27,700 bases of DNA from Saccoglossus kowalevskii (GCF_000003605.2 NW_003107593.1:126540-154239); one strand, 5' to 3'; shown: positions 1 through 12,420, counted from the first letter of the stretch. The notes: generated by a model from the letters alone, not told the origin. Numbers and translations: made by a program.

Positions 1-1675
1 TTATAATCTAGTGTCGTGAACGGGGACTCTGTAACCAAAAACCTGTCTCAGGTGGCGTCAAGTTACATGAAAAATAGAATCCAACCTCCGCGGAAATGTA
101 TACAATACAAACACTGTACAACCTGTGTAAGTATTATCCGGCAGTGTGTTAATATATCCGCATACCCCACGAGCACCTACTCGAGGATGATCTGCCATGA
201 CATGTTATTATGGAACCGTATATTTATCGCCTTCTACACATCTCGTCGTATTAATCATGTTTCGCTTGACACGCTATCCCCCGATGCTAACGGGGTATTT
301 ATAAAATACATTATACTGTCTATTTCATCAAGGGCGTCTAATTGTTATGCGAGTCACGTTTTATGCGGCCGGCGTTCAACAACGAGTGACGTACGCAATT
401 AAATGCATGGTGCAAATTCACATAGCAGCCTGATAAACACATCGTGCAGTTCCAGTTTATAACCTGTCATTTTAAGTACGTGAATTACGACATCGTTCCA
501 CAACGTGACCCGCTGCCTATTTTGTTATACACGCAAGACTAACGGTTCAGCGTACGACGATATTTACATATTAAATAGTTTGAAAAGAAACTAGACTGGA
601 AGATCATTCCAGATAAAAAGTATATAACAGAAATTTAAAACATTACGTAATTACCACATGCAATACACGTGTATATTTGAAATATGCAATCACCAGGAAA
701 AGACATTATAATAATTTCAAAGTAGATTTGCCATCATTAATATTCATTTCTTCTCCCCTGAAACGAAGATAACTTTAACTGTAAAAACATTAGCACAACA
801 CGTGTGAAATCTTTGATATACTGGGATCAATGACGTTCCTGATAACTTCAAGTATCTGTATATAAATATCATCACATTGGTTTCAATCGAGGTTAATGCA
901 ACAAGGTTAACGTTGCTGCCATTAATTCACCAATCTAATCAACAATCATACATTCGCAAAAACTTAATAATGAATATATTTATAATTGACTGTAACGTAG
1001 ACAAAAATACGCCGATGCATGCATGTTATGCAATACACATATACGAAATAAAAGCAGTCCATCTCACAACTGATTAAAATAAGTTCTCTTATATTTACAG
1101 TTCATTTAATGTCATGCTGGGCAAAGGAGAAGGGGAGGTTATACTCAAGAATACCCTAATGGAAGCCACGTAAAAAAATGATAAAGCCAGAGTCGTAAGA
1201 AGCTGTTTTTAAGTAGGCGGTGTTCTGAATACCTTAATACACAACAAAGACTCTGTCTCCATGATGGTTCGTCCATCAATTAAAAACATATATACGCTTC
1301 CTGACTTCAGTAACGGTATCTATGGTGACGAGGGGCCGATTAATTGTTACATTTTGTCAAGAAATATGCGTAATTTATCATCTTACACGTATCTCAACGG
1401 ATAAAGACCGGAGAACGTGTTTTAATGAATTGCGATAGTATGATGCCATCTACAAATCGGTCACGAGTTCTGTTAGGTTACATCGCATATCATTTGTCCA
1501 TTTAATCTGATCTCCCGAGAGACACATGGACAGTATTAACATTATTTTGTCGCGCCGCGTCGTCTTTCGATATGGGTCTCATGAGACGTATACAACACGT
1601 GGAACAATCGTTTTTTGATTACAAAATTCGAAAACGCTTTATATAACTGAGGCTCGCCTGAGGTCTATGAATCGT

Positions 1676-1717
1676 TTTTTGTTTTGTTTTGTTTTTTTGT
1701 TTTTTACGAAAAAAAAA
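1676..1717. repeat. T/G-rich run followed by A-run (foldback)
   Basis: Runs of T broken by single Gs are followed by ACG and then nine As. The last six Ts (1700-1705) can pair with the A run (1709-1717), giving an A/T hairpin. This is simple low-complexity sequence and no function is implied. Confidence 0.6.
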
Positions 1718-4150
1718 TGTAGGGTGTTGTTAGCATGTGTTGTTTTAAATGTCTTGTTTTCGATACTCTACGTAGTGTGTGTATAGCCATTATATATTTG
1801 TTGACGGATACCCGAATACACACACGATAGTCAAATAGTTGATGGTAATATTCCAGGGCTACAGATACCGTAAAGCGATGTTTGTGAATAATATTTCTCA
1901 GCATAATACTGCGCGTCAGTAACATATCACTTTAAAATTCTCATATGTAATATATAATATATGTCGGTGAATATTTTGCATATTGAGTCAGATGAAGGTG
2001 TATCCGTGGGTGAGTGCGTTTAAATTATTCATTTCACCTCATCAGATATCGGTTTATATGCTGAGGGGAGAAACGATTGCAACATTAATTAATTACGCCC
2101 GCAAAAAAGCGAACAAGATTGGTACATAATGCCTTTCTCATTTAAAAATGATAACCAAAAAGCATTTACATAAAGACTGTATATCCTGCCCGTTCACATT
2201 AACTCCCGGTTGGCCGCTTGAAATGGCAATGCGTGGTTCTGGTCTGATAACCCGATAATGTACGTCATTCATCCGCTTATTCATAATTTACGGGTTATTA
2301 ATCGCGTTATAGAAATGGTTATAAACCGTACAACCGGATGAGATGACTGTCAGAGTGGGTATTTTTTATGCTTTATAACCATTTTATATACAATAAAAGA
2401 GATTGTAATGCGTATGTGATGATGTAGTCGGTTTGCTATCAACAGAGTTCAATTTGAAGCGTTTTTATATTGATTCACGACGTGCAAATTCAACTCCAGG
2501 AAAAACTGTTTCATCCTATTATTTCTGGAACTTGGACGAGTATGTGACACCCGATGATACAAGTGTATTACAATAGCATGCGTATATAATAACTTCGATA
2601 TCCGTATTCTCCACAGTCGTTTTCGCAATTAAATGAGATTGTGGATTTGTATAAAATCCAAGAAATCCCCGTGTGTCATACGTACGTGAACGGGTAAGCC
2701 GACTATTAACTCGGGCGTTGAAATTAACAATGGGTCAATAAGGTTAATGTTGCATTCTTGCATATAAGTGATTTGAAATTGAAACAGGGTAGCCTTATTG
2801 AATTGTAGACGGTGTAATGTAGCTAAACTATTTACAGGAATTGTAATTTGTCACGTGAGACAAACTATTGGATTCTCATTCCAGTTCCACCAAATTTAAC
2901 ATTTATCTATATTTAAATAGCGAGGGTCAGCTCAAAGTGTCTTATATTGTAGCGGTGGTCAAAGTATCGGCGATTCTTTGACTCTTTCGAAAAGCATATA
3001 GTGTAACGTAATTTTAATTGAAATAAATATATATCCTATAACAGTATAACATACATAAATTGTGTAGAAAAATCAGTAAAAAACAAAATAAATGAATTTA
3101 AAATAAAAATATATATAATTTGTTTCTGAAATTTTAATTCAAATATAAGCCTAATAATAATACTCAACCACTTGTTTTTAATAATTTGATACAATGAGTG
3201 ACATATTAATGACAATGACAATGACCACTCGTCATGAAATTCCATAATCAGCAATGACACCCATGTGAGTTAATAAGACACACGGAAACATGCCCACGTA
3301 TTGTAATCTGTAATATTGACGTGTATTGATAGCTAATGTCGAAGATTCAAGAAGATCAATCAAGAGATACTTGCTTATCAATAAAATGAGTTGCATATGC
3401 ATAAAATAAGGCACTAGTGGAGCGTAATCGTTCAGATATATTGAACGACACCAGAGCCGAGTGAAATTCAATAACTCAACGATGCACGAAAAGTGATTAT
3501 CTGATTTAGAATACGTCAACCCCATCTGGAGATTGTACTAGCCAATCACGTTCGACTGACTCTGTTGGTATATATGATTTGTGTACACGTATTTTGCTCA
3601 TTGTTTCCATTATTTACATACATTTACATATTAAAGGTATCGCACTCCATAATTAACTGACATCGAATTGCTCCTATATCAAAAACAAAAAAAGAGTTGG
3701 TCTTTAAGCTACAGTTGTGAGTTTAAAAAACGAGCAGGGGTATTTTCTGTAAATATATGAAGGTCACAAGACAGTCACGGTCTCTGACAGTCTCCGCAGT
3801 GTGGATTGTGTATGAACGGGGCACGGTGTTTATCCACAATCTTATATGGTTTGTACTGACATATATTGGCTAGTAATTTTTTTGTCAATATCATCAGTAA
3901 ACAGCCGTCTGTGGGCGATGTTCGAATTTTTGTCAATCTGCTGAATAGTTTGGTACGTTGATAGAGTAACAGTGTTTCTGTCAACAGTAATCCAGGCTTA
4001 CGTGTAGTGTAGATGACTAAAAACTCCCCCAACACCCTGGTTTTGTCATTGAATGTAAACTTGTTGCTAGGTAATGAGCGCGATTATTTATGTTGATGGT
4101 TATGTTCTTCAAATATTCCAGCATTTTAGTGCCTTAATAAATTTTCGTTG

Positions 4151-4174
4151 GTCAAATTTCGAGGCAAATTTGAC
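4151..4174. repeat. Perfect 9-bp stem inverted repeat
   Basis: GTCAAATTT at 4151-4159 is the exact reverse complement of AAATTTGAC at 4166-4174, with a six-base spacer. It lies about 190 bp upstream of the first recognisable codons of the transposase fossil. It could be a chance hairpin or a remnant of that element's end; no matching copy was found downstream of the fossil. Confidence 0.6.
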
Positions 4175-4359
4175 ATTCTGATTACACATTGCAAAACTAA
4201 CTTTTAATAAAAAATACAGCAAAATTCTTAGGAAACGGGAAAAGTAATAAGTAAAAGATTTTGATAAATCGATGTCCAATGATACAAATCATTAATGCCT
4301 AAAAAATTGGTTAGAAAATGTTAGAAGTAGTACAAAACTATAATAACACTACTTAATAA

Positions 4360-5218
4360 TGCTTGGGGTACAGCAATAACGACCATATTCTTATCCAACA
4401 TTACGCCATAGATATAAAATGGGGTGCTAGGCGCATATTTAAACAATTCCCAAACAAAGAAAGGGCGGATCTAGCCGAGAACATATAATGAAGAAGGTAC
4501 AAATAACAGGGTCGAGTTAATGGTAGAAATGAAAAGAATATCGTGTCTGTGGAATATACATGGCAGCTGTGACTGATTAACACTGGCTTGGTACTAGTCA
4601 CCAAAACCCCAGAGCAAGAAAAATAAATGGAAATATTATAAAGTTTTGTGTGCCGGAGTGTCAAGCATGATCCTAATTCAACAACTTATCAAAGAGTAAA
4701 AACATGAAAGTGGTTAGAGACTGAGACAAAGCTGAACTATTGCCTCTTCTGAAAGAAGTGGCTGCACGAGATGTTGATAATGATGTCTTTAGTGGGGAAG
4801 AAAAAAAAATACATTATTTTCCTCAATAAACACTCCAAATAATAGAGTGTATCACACTGGGCCAAAACAGAACGACACTAATTACCGACAAAATAGCATG
4901 TAATGGAGATCTCCAAGGTTACTACCGGGAAGCATTAATCAAACAGGGTCTACTTCGTGACTTTCTATGTGTATTAACATGATGGAGCACCAAATCACAG
5001 AGAAAAAGCCTCCAAACAGCCTAGATACGGTATGAAACGTCCTACAAGATACGCTGTATGAAAAGCCAATTACAAATATTGTATTATTACACATGCAACA
5101 AAAAGTGAAAATCACTTCAACAAAAGTAACTATAGACCAAGCAATTATGATTTGGTGTCCATGGCGGCGTTCTGTATTGGCAGCTGAAGGGGGACAAATC
5201 GAACAAATTGTGCCCTAA
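4360..5218 (+). pseudogene. Degenerate Tc1/mariner-like transposase
   Basis: This is a dead DDE/D transposase of the IS630-Tc1-mariner superfamily, recognised by reading all three + frames in order. The N-terminal helix-turn-helix is at 4360-4485 (residues DHILIQHY, then KWGARRIFKQFPNK). KKVQITGSS follows at 4491-4517. The second DNA-binding part lies at 4588-4704 (LVLVTKTPEQEK, later SVKHD..TTYQRVKT). The first catalytic block is at 4725-4811 (DKAELLPLLKEV, then VFSGEE where live relatives have a WFSDEK-type motif, so the catalytic Asp context is changed). NTPNNRVYHTGPKQND at 4829-4876 matches the NxQNxRVY segment. GYYREALIKQ is at 4917-4946. PPNSLD at 5009-5026 corresponds to the PPNSPDLNP region, and the C-terminal AAEGGQIEQIV ends before TAA at 5216-5218. 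The segment normally carrying the second Asp (QQD.AP.H) is missing. There are at least five frame changes and several in-frame stops. The family assignment is from memory of transposase motifs. Terminal inverted repeats were not found. Confidence 0.85.
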
Positions 5219-6379
5219 ATTGTTGATTGCGAAAAGAAGTTGTATAGTTTGTGTGTTCGCAATCGTGTTCACCGTCGAATATAAGTTTTATATACATACA
5301 TTACACGTGGTATTTGCACAAACATTAAAGATACTTTTCCATCAAATTTGATATCTTCGTTATTTTTTGACCTTCCTGTAGATAGCGGGCGGAGAAATAT
5401 TTAGATAATGCCCTGCATTGGGACTATCACACTGAATTATCCCGCGTGCATTGTTGTAAACACTATAAAGCCTATTTACATACTAAAGGCAAGTTGTACA
5501 TCTAATAGATATATAGTAGACAGCATTGTACATTAAATTAGTGCGCTGAATAATGAAATAAGCAAACCAGATATAACTGACAACAAAACTCATCAAATTT
5601 AAATTACCTGATTATTAAATTGAGACATTGAAGTTCGCCCTGAATAAAAACATCACAATAAATAATAAATACAGCAAAGCTGGTTCTGAACTAACAAATA
5701 GCTACGTCGAGCCCTAAATAAAATATTTCAGATATACTGTATTACTTTAAAAAAATTACTTTTTCTGTGTTATTGTGTGCAAAGTAAGACTTACTTTACT
5801 TAGTACGCTTGCGTGTAAATACATGTTTTGTGCTTCAATAAAGTTACTTAAAATGATGAACAAACCGTTTCATAGAAGGGATGTTTTACTATATGCATCA
5901 CTGCATATTTGTGTCAACATTTGTAGTCTTTTACAATATAAATTCCTTTTCTTTTTTTTCTTCATATATTTTGTAGTAGAAAATTTTCGTCTAAAACTAT
6001 CAAAAACAATATGGAGAAATACATAAATTTAGGCAGGCACCACATTCTTCTTCGGTAACAATATAGCGTTATTAGGGTTAATTCCAGCGTGTGTTATCCG
6101 CAAAGACGATGTACACGTAAACTCAAATGGTACCTATTATTATACATCTGTCACCGTAACGCCGTATTTTTTTGGTATTGCACTGGGTATTTTCATCCTA
6201 CCATATTAGGAAATGTGAATTCCGAATATGAAGCGACGATGCGCGTGAGCGTCCTTTAGTAATAACAACAAACATAGCAGCCCCCAGGGTCTGACCGTAT
6301 CCCACACAAAAAAGTTCGCTAAATCTGTCTTAAACTTTTTTAATTTCGGCATTCCCATGATGTATCCTTGGGAAACTCA

Positions 6380-6422
6380 GACAGTACGCTGTCGCATCGA
6401 CCTCCGCTGCGCATCGGTCGAT
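6380..6422. repeat. Two adjacent small hairpins
   Basis: GACAG at 6380-6384 pairs with CTGTC at 6389-6393 around a four-base loop. Directly after it, ATCGACC at 6396-6402 pairs with GGTCGAT at 6416-6422 around a 13-base loop. The block is richer in G and C than its surroundings. Two perfect stems side by side suggest a structured remnant, possibly an element end, but no matching copy is visible in the window. Confidence 0.5.
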
Positions 6423-6579
6423 ACTCCCGCTGTACAGTCTTCGTGCATACTTTTCGGTATCCTCGTAATAACCTCATATTATTTTCTTGTTATTTATGTA
6501 ATAATCATTTATATTATTACTCAAACGAAAGTGATTTCAAACAGAACGTCTAATATCCCCGGTATTATGTTTAGTATAG

Positions 6580-6627
6580 TTCCCGCTATGAACGTATTTA
6601 AAATGTGCGGCGTATTTATAGCGGGAA
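6580..6627. repeat. 10-bp inverted repeat with 28-base loop
   Basis: TTCCCGCTAT at 6580-6589 is perfectly complementary to ATAGCGGGAA at 6618-6627, and pairing can extend outward through AGT/ACT with a bulge. The GC-containing arms stand out from the AT-rich background. It could be the ends of a tiny foldback element or a structured RNA segment; neither can be shown here. Confidence 0.6.
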
Positions 6628-7529
6628 ACTTAGTAATATAGATAAATTATAAATAACCCCGTTCCCTACGACAGCACTGATACTGAGAAGCGCCCTTTGT
6701 CGCGTGGTTCTGAACACTGGTCATACGGGAAATCTCGCCAGAAGCTGGAGCTGGAAATGTGTGTATACATACTACGTTTTGGCAATCTGCATGGTGCAAT
6801 GCTATATTTTCTGTTTACGGTAATTACCACGTGGTTTACGATAATCCGATGTGTTTGAATCAGCGTGTATTCTATCACAGAATGCATTACATAGAAAACA
6901 ATTTACACAAAGATTGACACATCATTGCTGATTGTATTCAACTACTGCACTAACGCAGATTATATTATCACAATTGCATTAATCCACTTAGTTAATCATA
7001 ATGCAGTTGTACGATCTTATCTATGTTTAAGGGATAGACGAGTAACTTGCATGTAGTAATAGCACTGTCTTCTGCACTACTCAAGACCATATGTAAGTAG
7101 AATAGGATGGTTACTCAGTGCTTGCCTTTTATCTAAAACGAGTATGTCGACCTCAGATTCAATTTACGGAATTAGTGTACCACTCCGGGTAGGCAGAAGG
7201 ATCTAACAAAAGTCTCTTATGGTATTCCAAAATCGAACAGAGTACGAATAAACTTCGAAATGCTTTTAGCAAATTAGGCGAAACATTGACAATTACCGTC
7301 ATACATTTAGTGTGTTTAGGGGCTGCGTAGGCATAAACAAAAAAGTTATTTTTCATGCTTTTCATTTCCAAATGATAAAAAATTGAAACATTGAAAAATA
7401 TTCCTATTGAAGATGTGAGCGATGAGATATGTTACATAAATCAAACTCAAAGCTCAGCGGGATCCATAACTGATTGTTCCTAAGTGGAATCAGTCTGGCT
7501 GCCCAGGTGGGAGATATTTTCCAGACTAA

Positions 7530-7545
7530 CGAGACGTGTGTCTCG
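7530..7545. repeat. 6-bp stem hairpin
   Basis: CGAGAC and GTCTCG flank a GTGT loop, giving a perfect 6-bp stem. A second ATGAGAC follows at 7548-7554 and could compete for pairing. This may be chance; no role can be assigned. Confidence 0.5.
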
Positions 7546-8399
7546 CATGAGACTATCCTGCGCAATATATCACTACGAACTCGGATGACACTTTAATATT
7601 TTGTGTAATTGGCTGCGTAAAAAAAAATCTATTACGCATGCGCATTACGTGCTTCATTGTCAAATGTATCATATATCGAGGTATTATTACCAGCTTGATC
7701 TTATCGAATGGTTGGAACTGATCAGATGGAGACGAACGTGATTATTTCGCTTCCATGGCGACTGACTGTTTAATTAGAACGCAACTAAAAAGTAAAATTA
7801 GTGTAATTTTCATTTTCTTTCGAGTGTATTTTACATACTACAATATTTAAATTAAAAATGTTGTGTCACCGTACTCAGTTGAGAAAAATGTCGATGACAA
7901 AATGAGCTGAAACAATATGTTTTGTCTGTTACAGTGCATTTTAACATTGTAAAATTGTACAATTGTACCAACAGTACAAAATGGCAAATTCCATTAATTT
8001 TACACTAAAGTGTGTTGAGAATGTACTTTCCATTAGCAATCATAAATTATTGACTGTGTTACAGTAGTTTATCCAGTTGAACTCGAGATTGAGGAGACTT
8101 CAAAATCTACTTTCTCTGCTTCATATTGTTTTGCATCTGTATCTTGAGTTTGAGTCTTTCTCAGTCGATTCGCTGTGTCCAAGTCGTTAGTGAATAATGA
8201 AGACTTTTTAAAAGGACACTTAATCTTTTGTTTAAACTTTCACACCAGAGAACGTCTGCCTTTGACATTTAAAAGAAGTTTTTAGCAGATAGCTTGTAGT
8301 TAAAAACATTAACACTGTAACAAAGATGGCACGTATATCACTTGTCTGATAAGGATTTCTGAGTTTTCGAACAGAAACGATTTGATTAGGATATATTCC

Positions 8400-8590
8400 G
8401 ACTGCCAGACGTGGAGCAGGGTGTGCTCACTCTTTACGAAACACCTGGCATCACCTCATATATACAGTCCTTATATCTTTATCTTACTGATTTGACTATG
8501 TTGTCTAGTGCATTTGTCAGTTGTGTTTTTGTGTATTGTTTTGTCGTTTATTTTGTGTTCTTTGAGTTGTATTCGAAGAATAAGATTGGT
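8400..8590 (+). mobile_element. Fragment resembling a common bivalve repeat
   Basis: The segment starts with a GC-richer stretch (CCAGACGTGGAGCAGG, then TGCTCACTC and ACACCTGGCATCACCTC) and runs into T/G-rich DNA (TGTGTTTTTGTGTATTGTTT). From memory, this order matches a highly repeated bivalve sequence in which a GGAGCAGGATCTGCTTACC-like block is followed by a long T/G-rich tail. The parent element and its coding capacity are unknown to me. A 60-codon frame at 8411-8593 lies inside it and is not called as a gene. The resemblance was not checked by search. If correct, it is the main evidence in this window for a molluscan source. Confidence 0.45.
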
Positions 8591-9070
8591 TGACTCATTT
8601 ATTTGATAGGTGAGACAACACAAAGAATTTTATCACAAATGAATGAAAAAAATAGATTCACAGTAAACAACCTGTATAATCTATATGTTCTAGTGTTCAT
8701 TCTATTTAAGTTCACCTGGTAGAACACCGATATCTAAACAGGTTTGCTTGTAATAACATATATGCAAATTATTGAGGTCACGTGGTCACCATATCATTCC
8801 CAACTTGTGACAGTAAGACATTCTAGCTATTATATGCTATTCATAGCTCTGTGTCGTGAAAAAAAGGCCACGGATACCATAGATGCAGTCTCGTCAGTTA
8901 ATGATTAAACACAATAGTTAAGAAGATATGAGAATATTACGTTCTCTGTGTAAATAACAGAAACCTGGCAAAAATAAATATACATTACCAATGTAAAACT
9001 CTATAAACACAAAAACCCTACATTGTCGAAACAGTTCCGCTGCTACTCGTGTTTTTTTTTATTATATTTT
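8591..9070. other. Gene-free spacer
   Basis: AT-rich with no coding signal. It holds a perfect octamer ATGCAAAT at 8762-8769, followed five bases later by AGGTCA CG TGGTCA (8775-8788), a direct repeat of nuclear-receptor half-sites with two-base spacing that also contains CACGTG. These are motif matches only. Confidence 0.5.
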
Positions 9071-9428
9071 AAGCGCATATAGCATTGACGATATTTCTTA
9101 ACAAACTCCAAAATCGATAGACCCAGGTTCAAATCCTACCGTAGGCTGAACATCATAATGGTCGACCCCTACCCTGGGTGAATGTGCCACAGACTCAATG
9201 GGAAGGCCACTTCCACTAGCCAAGATTCATTTACTAACGAATGCGACTTTGGGGGAACCTTGGTTAAGATCCGCAGGTGCTTGTGTTCGACTGAGCCTGG
9301 TTGACGCCAGGGCAGCGCATTAAATTGCCGTCTGTCATGTAGCCCCAAACATGAATATGACTTCTGTTGCAAAAATGCAGCACTAGTGTTAGCACTAGCA
9401 CTTGCAATTTCACATACAAAAAATAGTC
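9071..9428 (+). mobile_element. Candidate tRNA-derived SINE
   Basis: GGTTCAAATCC at 9128-9138 matches the RNA polymerase III B box (GGTTCRANNCC), preceded by ATCGATAGACCC, which resembles the anticodon-to-T-arm part of tRNA-derived SINE heads. A weak A-box-like TAGCATTGACG lies about 50 bases upstream at 9079-9089. Downstream is a body of about 280 bases clearly richer in G and C than its surroundings (CTGGGTGAATGTGCC, then GAGCCTGGTTGACGCCAGGG), ending in an A-rich tail ACAAAAAATAG near 9417-9427. This is the expected order of a SINE: Pol III head, unrelated body, A-rich tail. No target-site duplication was found, and the T-arm stem pairs poorly, so the head is probably degraded. Two overlapping minus-strand frames here are not considered coding. 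Confidence 0.5.
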
Positions 9429-12030
9429 AGGTGAGACAACAGTGACACTCAATGTCCGGAACTGTCGCCTGGCACACAAACAAAATTAATCGTTATAGTA
9501 TTAGTAAAGAGTTTGTGATTTATTTTAAACTGTGTAATAATACGCACAATATGTCATTTTAACATCGGTAGTTTTAGAATGAAAATACAATTCCTCGTTA
9601 AAATCCCACTGAAATATTGTCAATTGTGAATACTTCTAGACATTAGAAATTATCCTGTAAGACACTATATACCCCTTTTTCACCAAAAGTTATCGAGCAT
9701 GATTTTGGAATATGCCCTTGGTATAGGAAACAAGGGTGATATGCCATAAAACAGACAAAACAAGCTAAATTATTGCTCATTTCAATTCTGAACTGAGTTC
9801 GATGACCCCATAATAACCCAATAATTTATTTTCTTCATCATTGTAAAATGATTGTTAATTACATGTATGTCAAAATAAAAAAAAATGACAACATATATTT
9901 TTTTTTACTTTTTGTGTAGTGCTGTACATTAAAAGCAATCGACTGGTGGAGAATTGTATAATATCATGTTGAAATTGATAATTATGATAGAGGCACAACT
10001 ATGGTATTATCTAATTAAATAGTTGCCTACAAACAATAGTTTAAAACTTCATTTTCTAAACATTTTCAAAAATGTGCAACTTACAACAGCATTTAAACAT
10101 ATTACTATACAACACTGCAAAGAAATTCGGAAAACCTCGGTCGAACGGTTTTTGATTCGCGGCCCAAATCAATTTACTTGAAAAATGCATGAAACATTTC
10201 TGACATTTTTACTCACATGCAAATACATGATACCCCGGCATGATTGAGAAAACACAAACAACATTACAACAACAGTTACTTGTCTCATTGGTACATGCTC
10301 ATCAAATATCAACTTGATAAGAAAAGCATACTGTATCAATATCAGAAATTTCCAAAAATGTGAATTAACAACTACTAAGTGAAACATTTTAAGTTTCGAC
10401 TTTCTCTAAATTCCATCAAAATTCAACTAATCAGACGTTGAGGTTCTCAACAAAAACTATTTAAAAATCTTCTGTGTAGATTCGAACTTTGCATCCCAGA
10501 TATTGCCACAAACTTGGTGCTTAATGCAAACCTCGTATTACTATATAACGCGGCGCCACTAGGAATTCGCCAATGGTAGATCAAATGGTTTTTGAAGTAT
10601 AGCCGAAAACAGTTAGTTTACAGAAAAAATATAATTTAAATAATTTTACATAGAAATAATCGTTGCAATAATAACAGCTTTAATCTGAACAAAATATGTT
10701 CATTGCTTGAGTGTTGCGTGCTGATTACGAATACATTGTCAATTTAGCTTCAATATCTTGCATCCAACTGACAAAATAAATTAATTTTACAAGTTTCATT
10801 TTAGCCGCCGCCATTTTTTTAACAAGACTGATATTGAATCCTCACATTGGGCCTAATTATTTGAAAGTTCAAACCATTTGAATAGAAACGATTAGAAAAT
10901 GTGAGACACATTTTCGTAGTCCAAAACTTGTTAAGATATGTAAGTTCACAGCCAGATATCGACTGCTCGGATAATAGTCGTCTCAGTACGAGCACCGAAG
11001 CTACGAAGCATGTCCTCGTCTAATGATGTATTCATGTATACACATACAAATGTACGCACCTTAACTTTATGAACAAAATACGACAATCTAGCAATCTACC
11101 ATTCGCCTGTAGTCTGCATGAGCTGGGCAGAGACACATAATCTAATAAATCAAGAAAGCTTTGCTATATTCTGAGACGCAATCACCTAAACACTCCCTGT
11201 CAATACCACGGTCAAATACACCGTCAAATGTACGAACTAACAGCGCAAACAGTCAACCATCGGATTACAAATAGATGATTGAACAAATAATGTGCGCTTG
11301 CGCACTTAATCTTGGAACATAAACTTGAATAGTGTGAGCGTCCATAAAGCTTGGATTTCTGTAATTTCTGCATGCTTGGGCAACTCTGTCCTTAACTCTC
11401 TTCGTTCGACAGATTTATTTATTCTTTAACGAGACCACTCGCGAAGGGCATCCTCGAGGGCATCTTTTTCGATCAGTTATATTTGCAAATATATTTGGTT
11501 ACAATTTTATAGACCTTTTATAACTTATTTTGCAATGCTCGCCACTAATTAGATATAATGTCAGCTTTTATAAATTCAAGCCAATTTTCAACACTTTTAT
11601 CTCGGGGTAATTTTGTTCACTTTGCATTAGAGGTTTTGATAATTGTAATGGGTGTACTATTACGTGTCAATGAATACTAGTACTTGTATACTTGTAATAT
11701 ACCCATCAAATATTAGTAAGAGAATTAAATACGTAACTTGAAAATAATACCATAAGAATGCATTTTTTTTCTATTTTGTAATCTAAGGCGGGAAATAATA
11801 TTTTTGTTTTTATTCTCAACTTTTGTTTTTTCACAAACCACTCCTGTCCATCCTTGTTCTCAAACGAAGTCATGAACGACCGATTTTCGCCCGAACTGTT
11901 AGGAATATGTGTTAAGAATATTATTGTATCTAGTGATTTCAGGAAAAACTAAATTCGGTATGTTAATCGCTCCGTTGACAAACAATCAGTGATAATAGCC
12001 GTGGGATGAGAAAATGTATTGTTGTTGTTG

Positions 12031-12046
12031 TTTTTTTCGAAAAAAA
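12031..12046. repeat. 16-bp A/T palindrome
   Basis: Seven Ts, CG and seven As form a perfect 16-bp palindrome, directly after four GTT units. It could fold as a hairpin or cruciform. Similar homopolymer palindromes occur at 20987-21002 and 23246-23261. Confidence 0.7.
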
Positions 12047-12329
12047 ACACATAATTATACACTTTACCAACAGAAAATATATTTCACAGTATGCTACTTC
12101 GCAATGACAACATTGAACGCCAAGGTAAATCGTCTTACGCAGTTCAATCAAGCAAATCGACTGAGCAGTTCAGTATATAACGTCGCCATGACAAGATAAG
12201 CTCCTCCAGCCACTACCCCTGCAACTTTTTAAAATACACGTCTCAAATATAAATGAACAGTGTATGTTTTAAAAATAATCCCTGCACGTTTTGCATGAGT
12301 TTCGCTAGTGTAGAAAACGATCAACACAA

Positions 12330-12346
12330 TCACGTGACACGTGTCA
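12330..12346. promoter_or_regulatory. Overlapping E-box palindromes
   Basis: TCACGTGA (12330-12337) overlaps TGACACGTGTCA (12335-12346); both are perfect palindromes. CACGTG is the core bound by bHLH factors of the MYC, USF and MITF/TFE type. The outer TGACA/TGTCA pair also resembles a TALE-homeodomain (MEIS/TGIF) inverted site. No gene start is evident nearby, so function is unproven. Confidence 0.4.
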
Positions 12347-12420
12347 TCACTGCCATCCTTCTCCGTCCGATATGCCTTTGAATTTTATTAATAACGTCTG
12401 AACACTGTATTTGTAATAAA

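Larger units (their letters stand above)
1..4359. other. AT-rich non-coding stretch
   Basis: I see no supportable gene here. The first 400 bases stay open on the + strand for about 128 codons, but only from a GTG start; the peptide shows no domain, signal peptide or repeat, and about one such frame is expected by chance in a window of this composition. The stretch contains a short T/G-then-A foldback at 1676-1717, several CACGTG palindromes (666, 799, 1596, 2852), the perfect palindrome TTACGTAA at 643-650, and three tandem AATGAC units at 3208-3225. No tRNA, rRNA or mobile-element protein remnant was recognised. Confidence 0.6.
5219..8384. other. Gene-free stretch
   Basis: No supportable coding region. 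A 94-codon + frame at 6357-6641 encodes an N-terminal hydrophilic part and a hydrophobic middle, but AT-rich DNA readily encodes hydrophobic residues and the same bases form hairpins, so I do not call it a gene. Other content: CACGTG at 5304 and 6828 (the latter inside the perfect palindrome ACCACGTGGT at 6826-6835), an NRF1-like CGCATGCGC at 7635-7643, and an X-box-like site at 7749-7762 on the minus strand. Confidence 0.55.

Noticed and set aside
16-402. 128-codon open frame on the + strand
   Set aside because: It starts only with GTG, has no domain, and at about 7% stop codons per position roughly 0.3 to 1 frame this long is expected by chance across six frames.
535-580. YDDIY reading on the + strand
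   Set aside because: It lacks the YxDD spacing and has no flanking reverse transcriptase motifs.
6357-6641. 94-codon frame with hydrophobic middle
   Set aside because: Length is within chance, hydrophobic codons follow from AT richness, and the DNA is dominated by hairpins.
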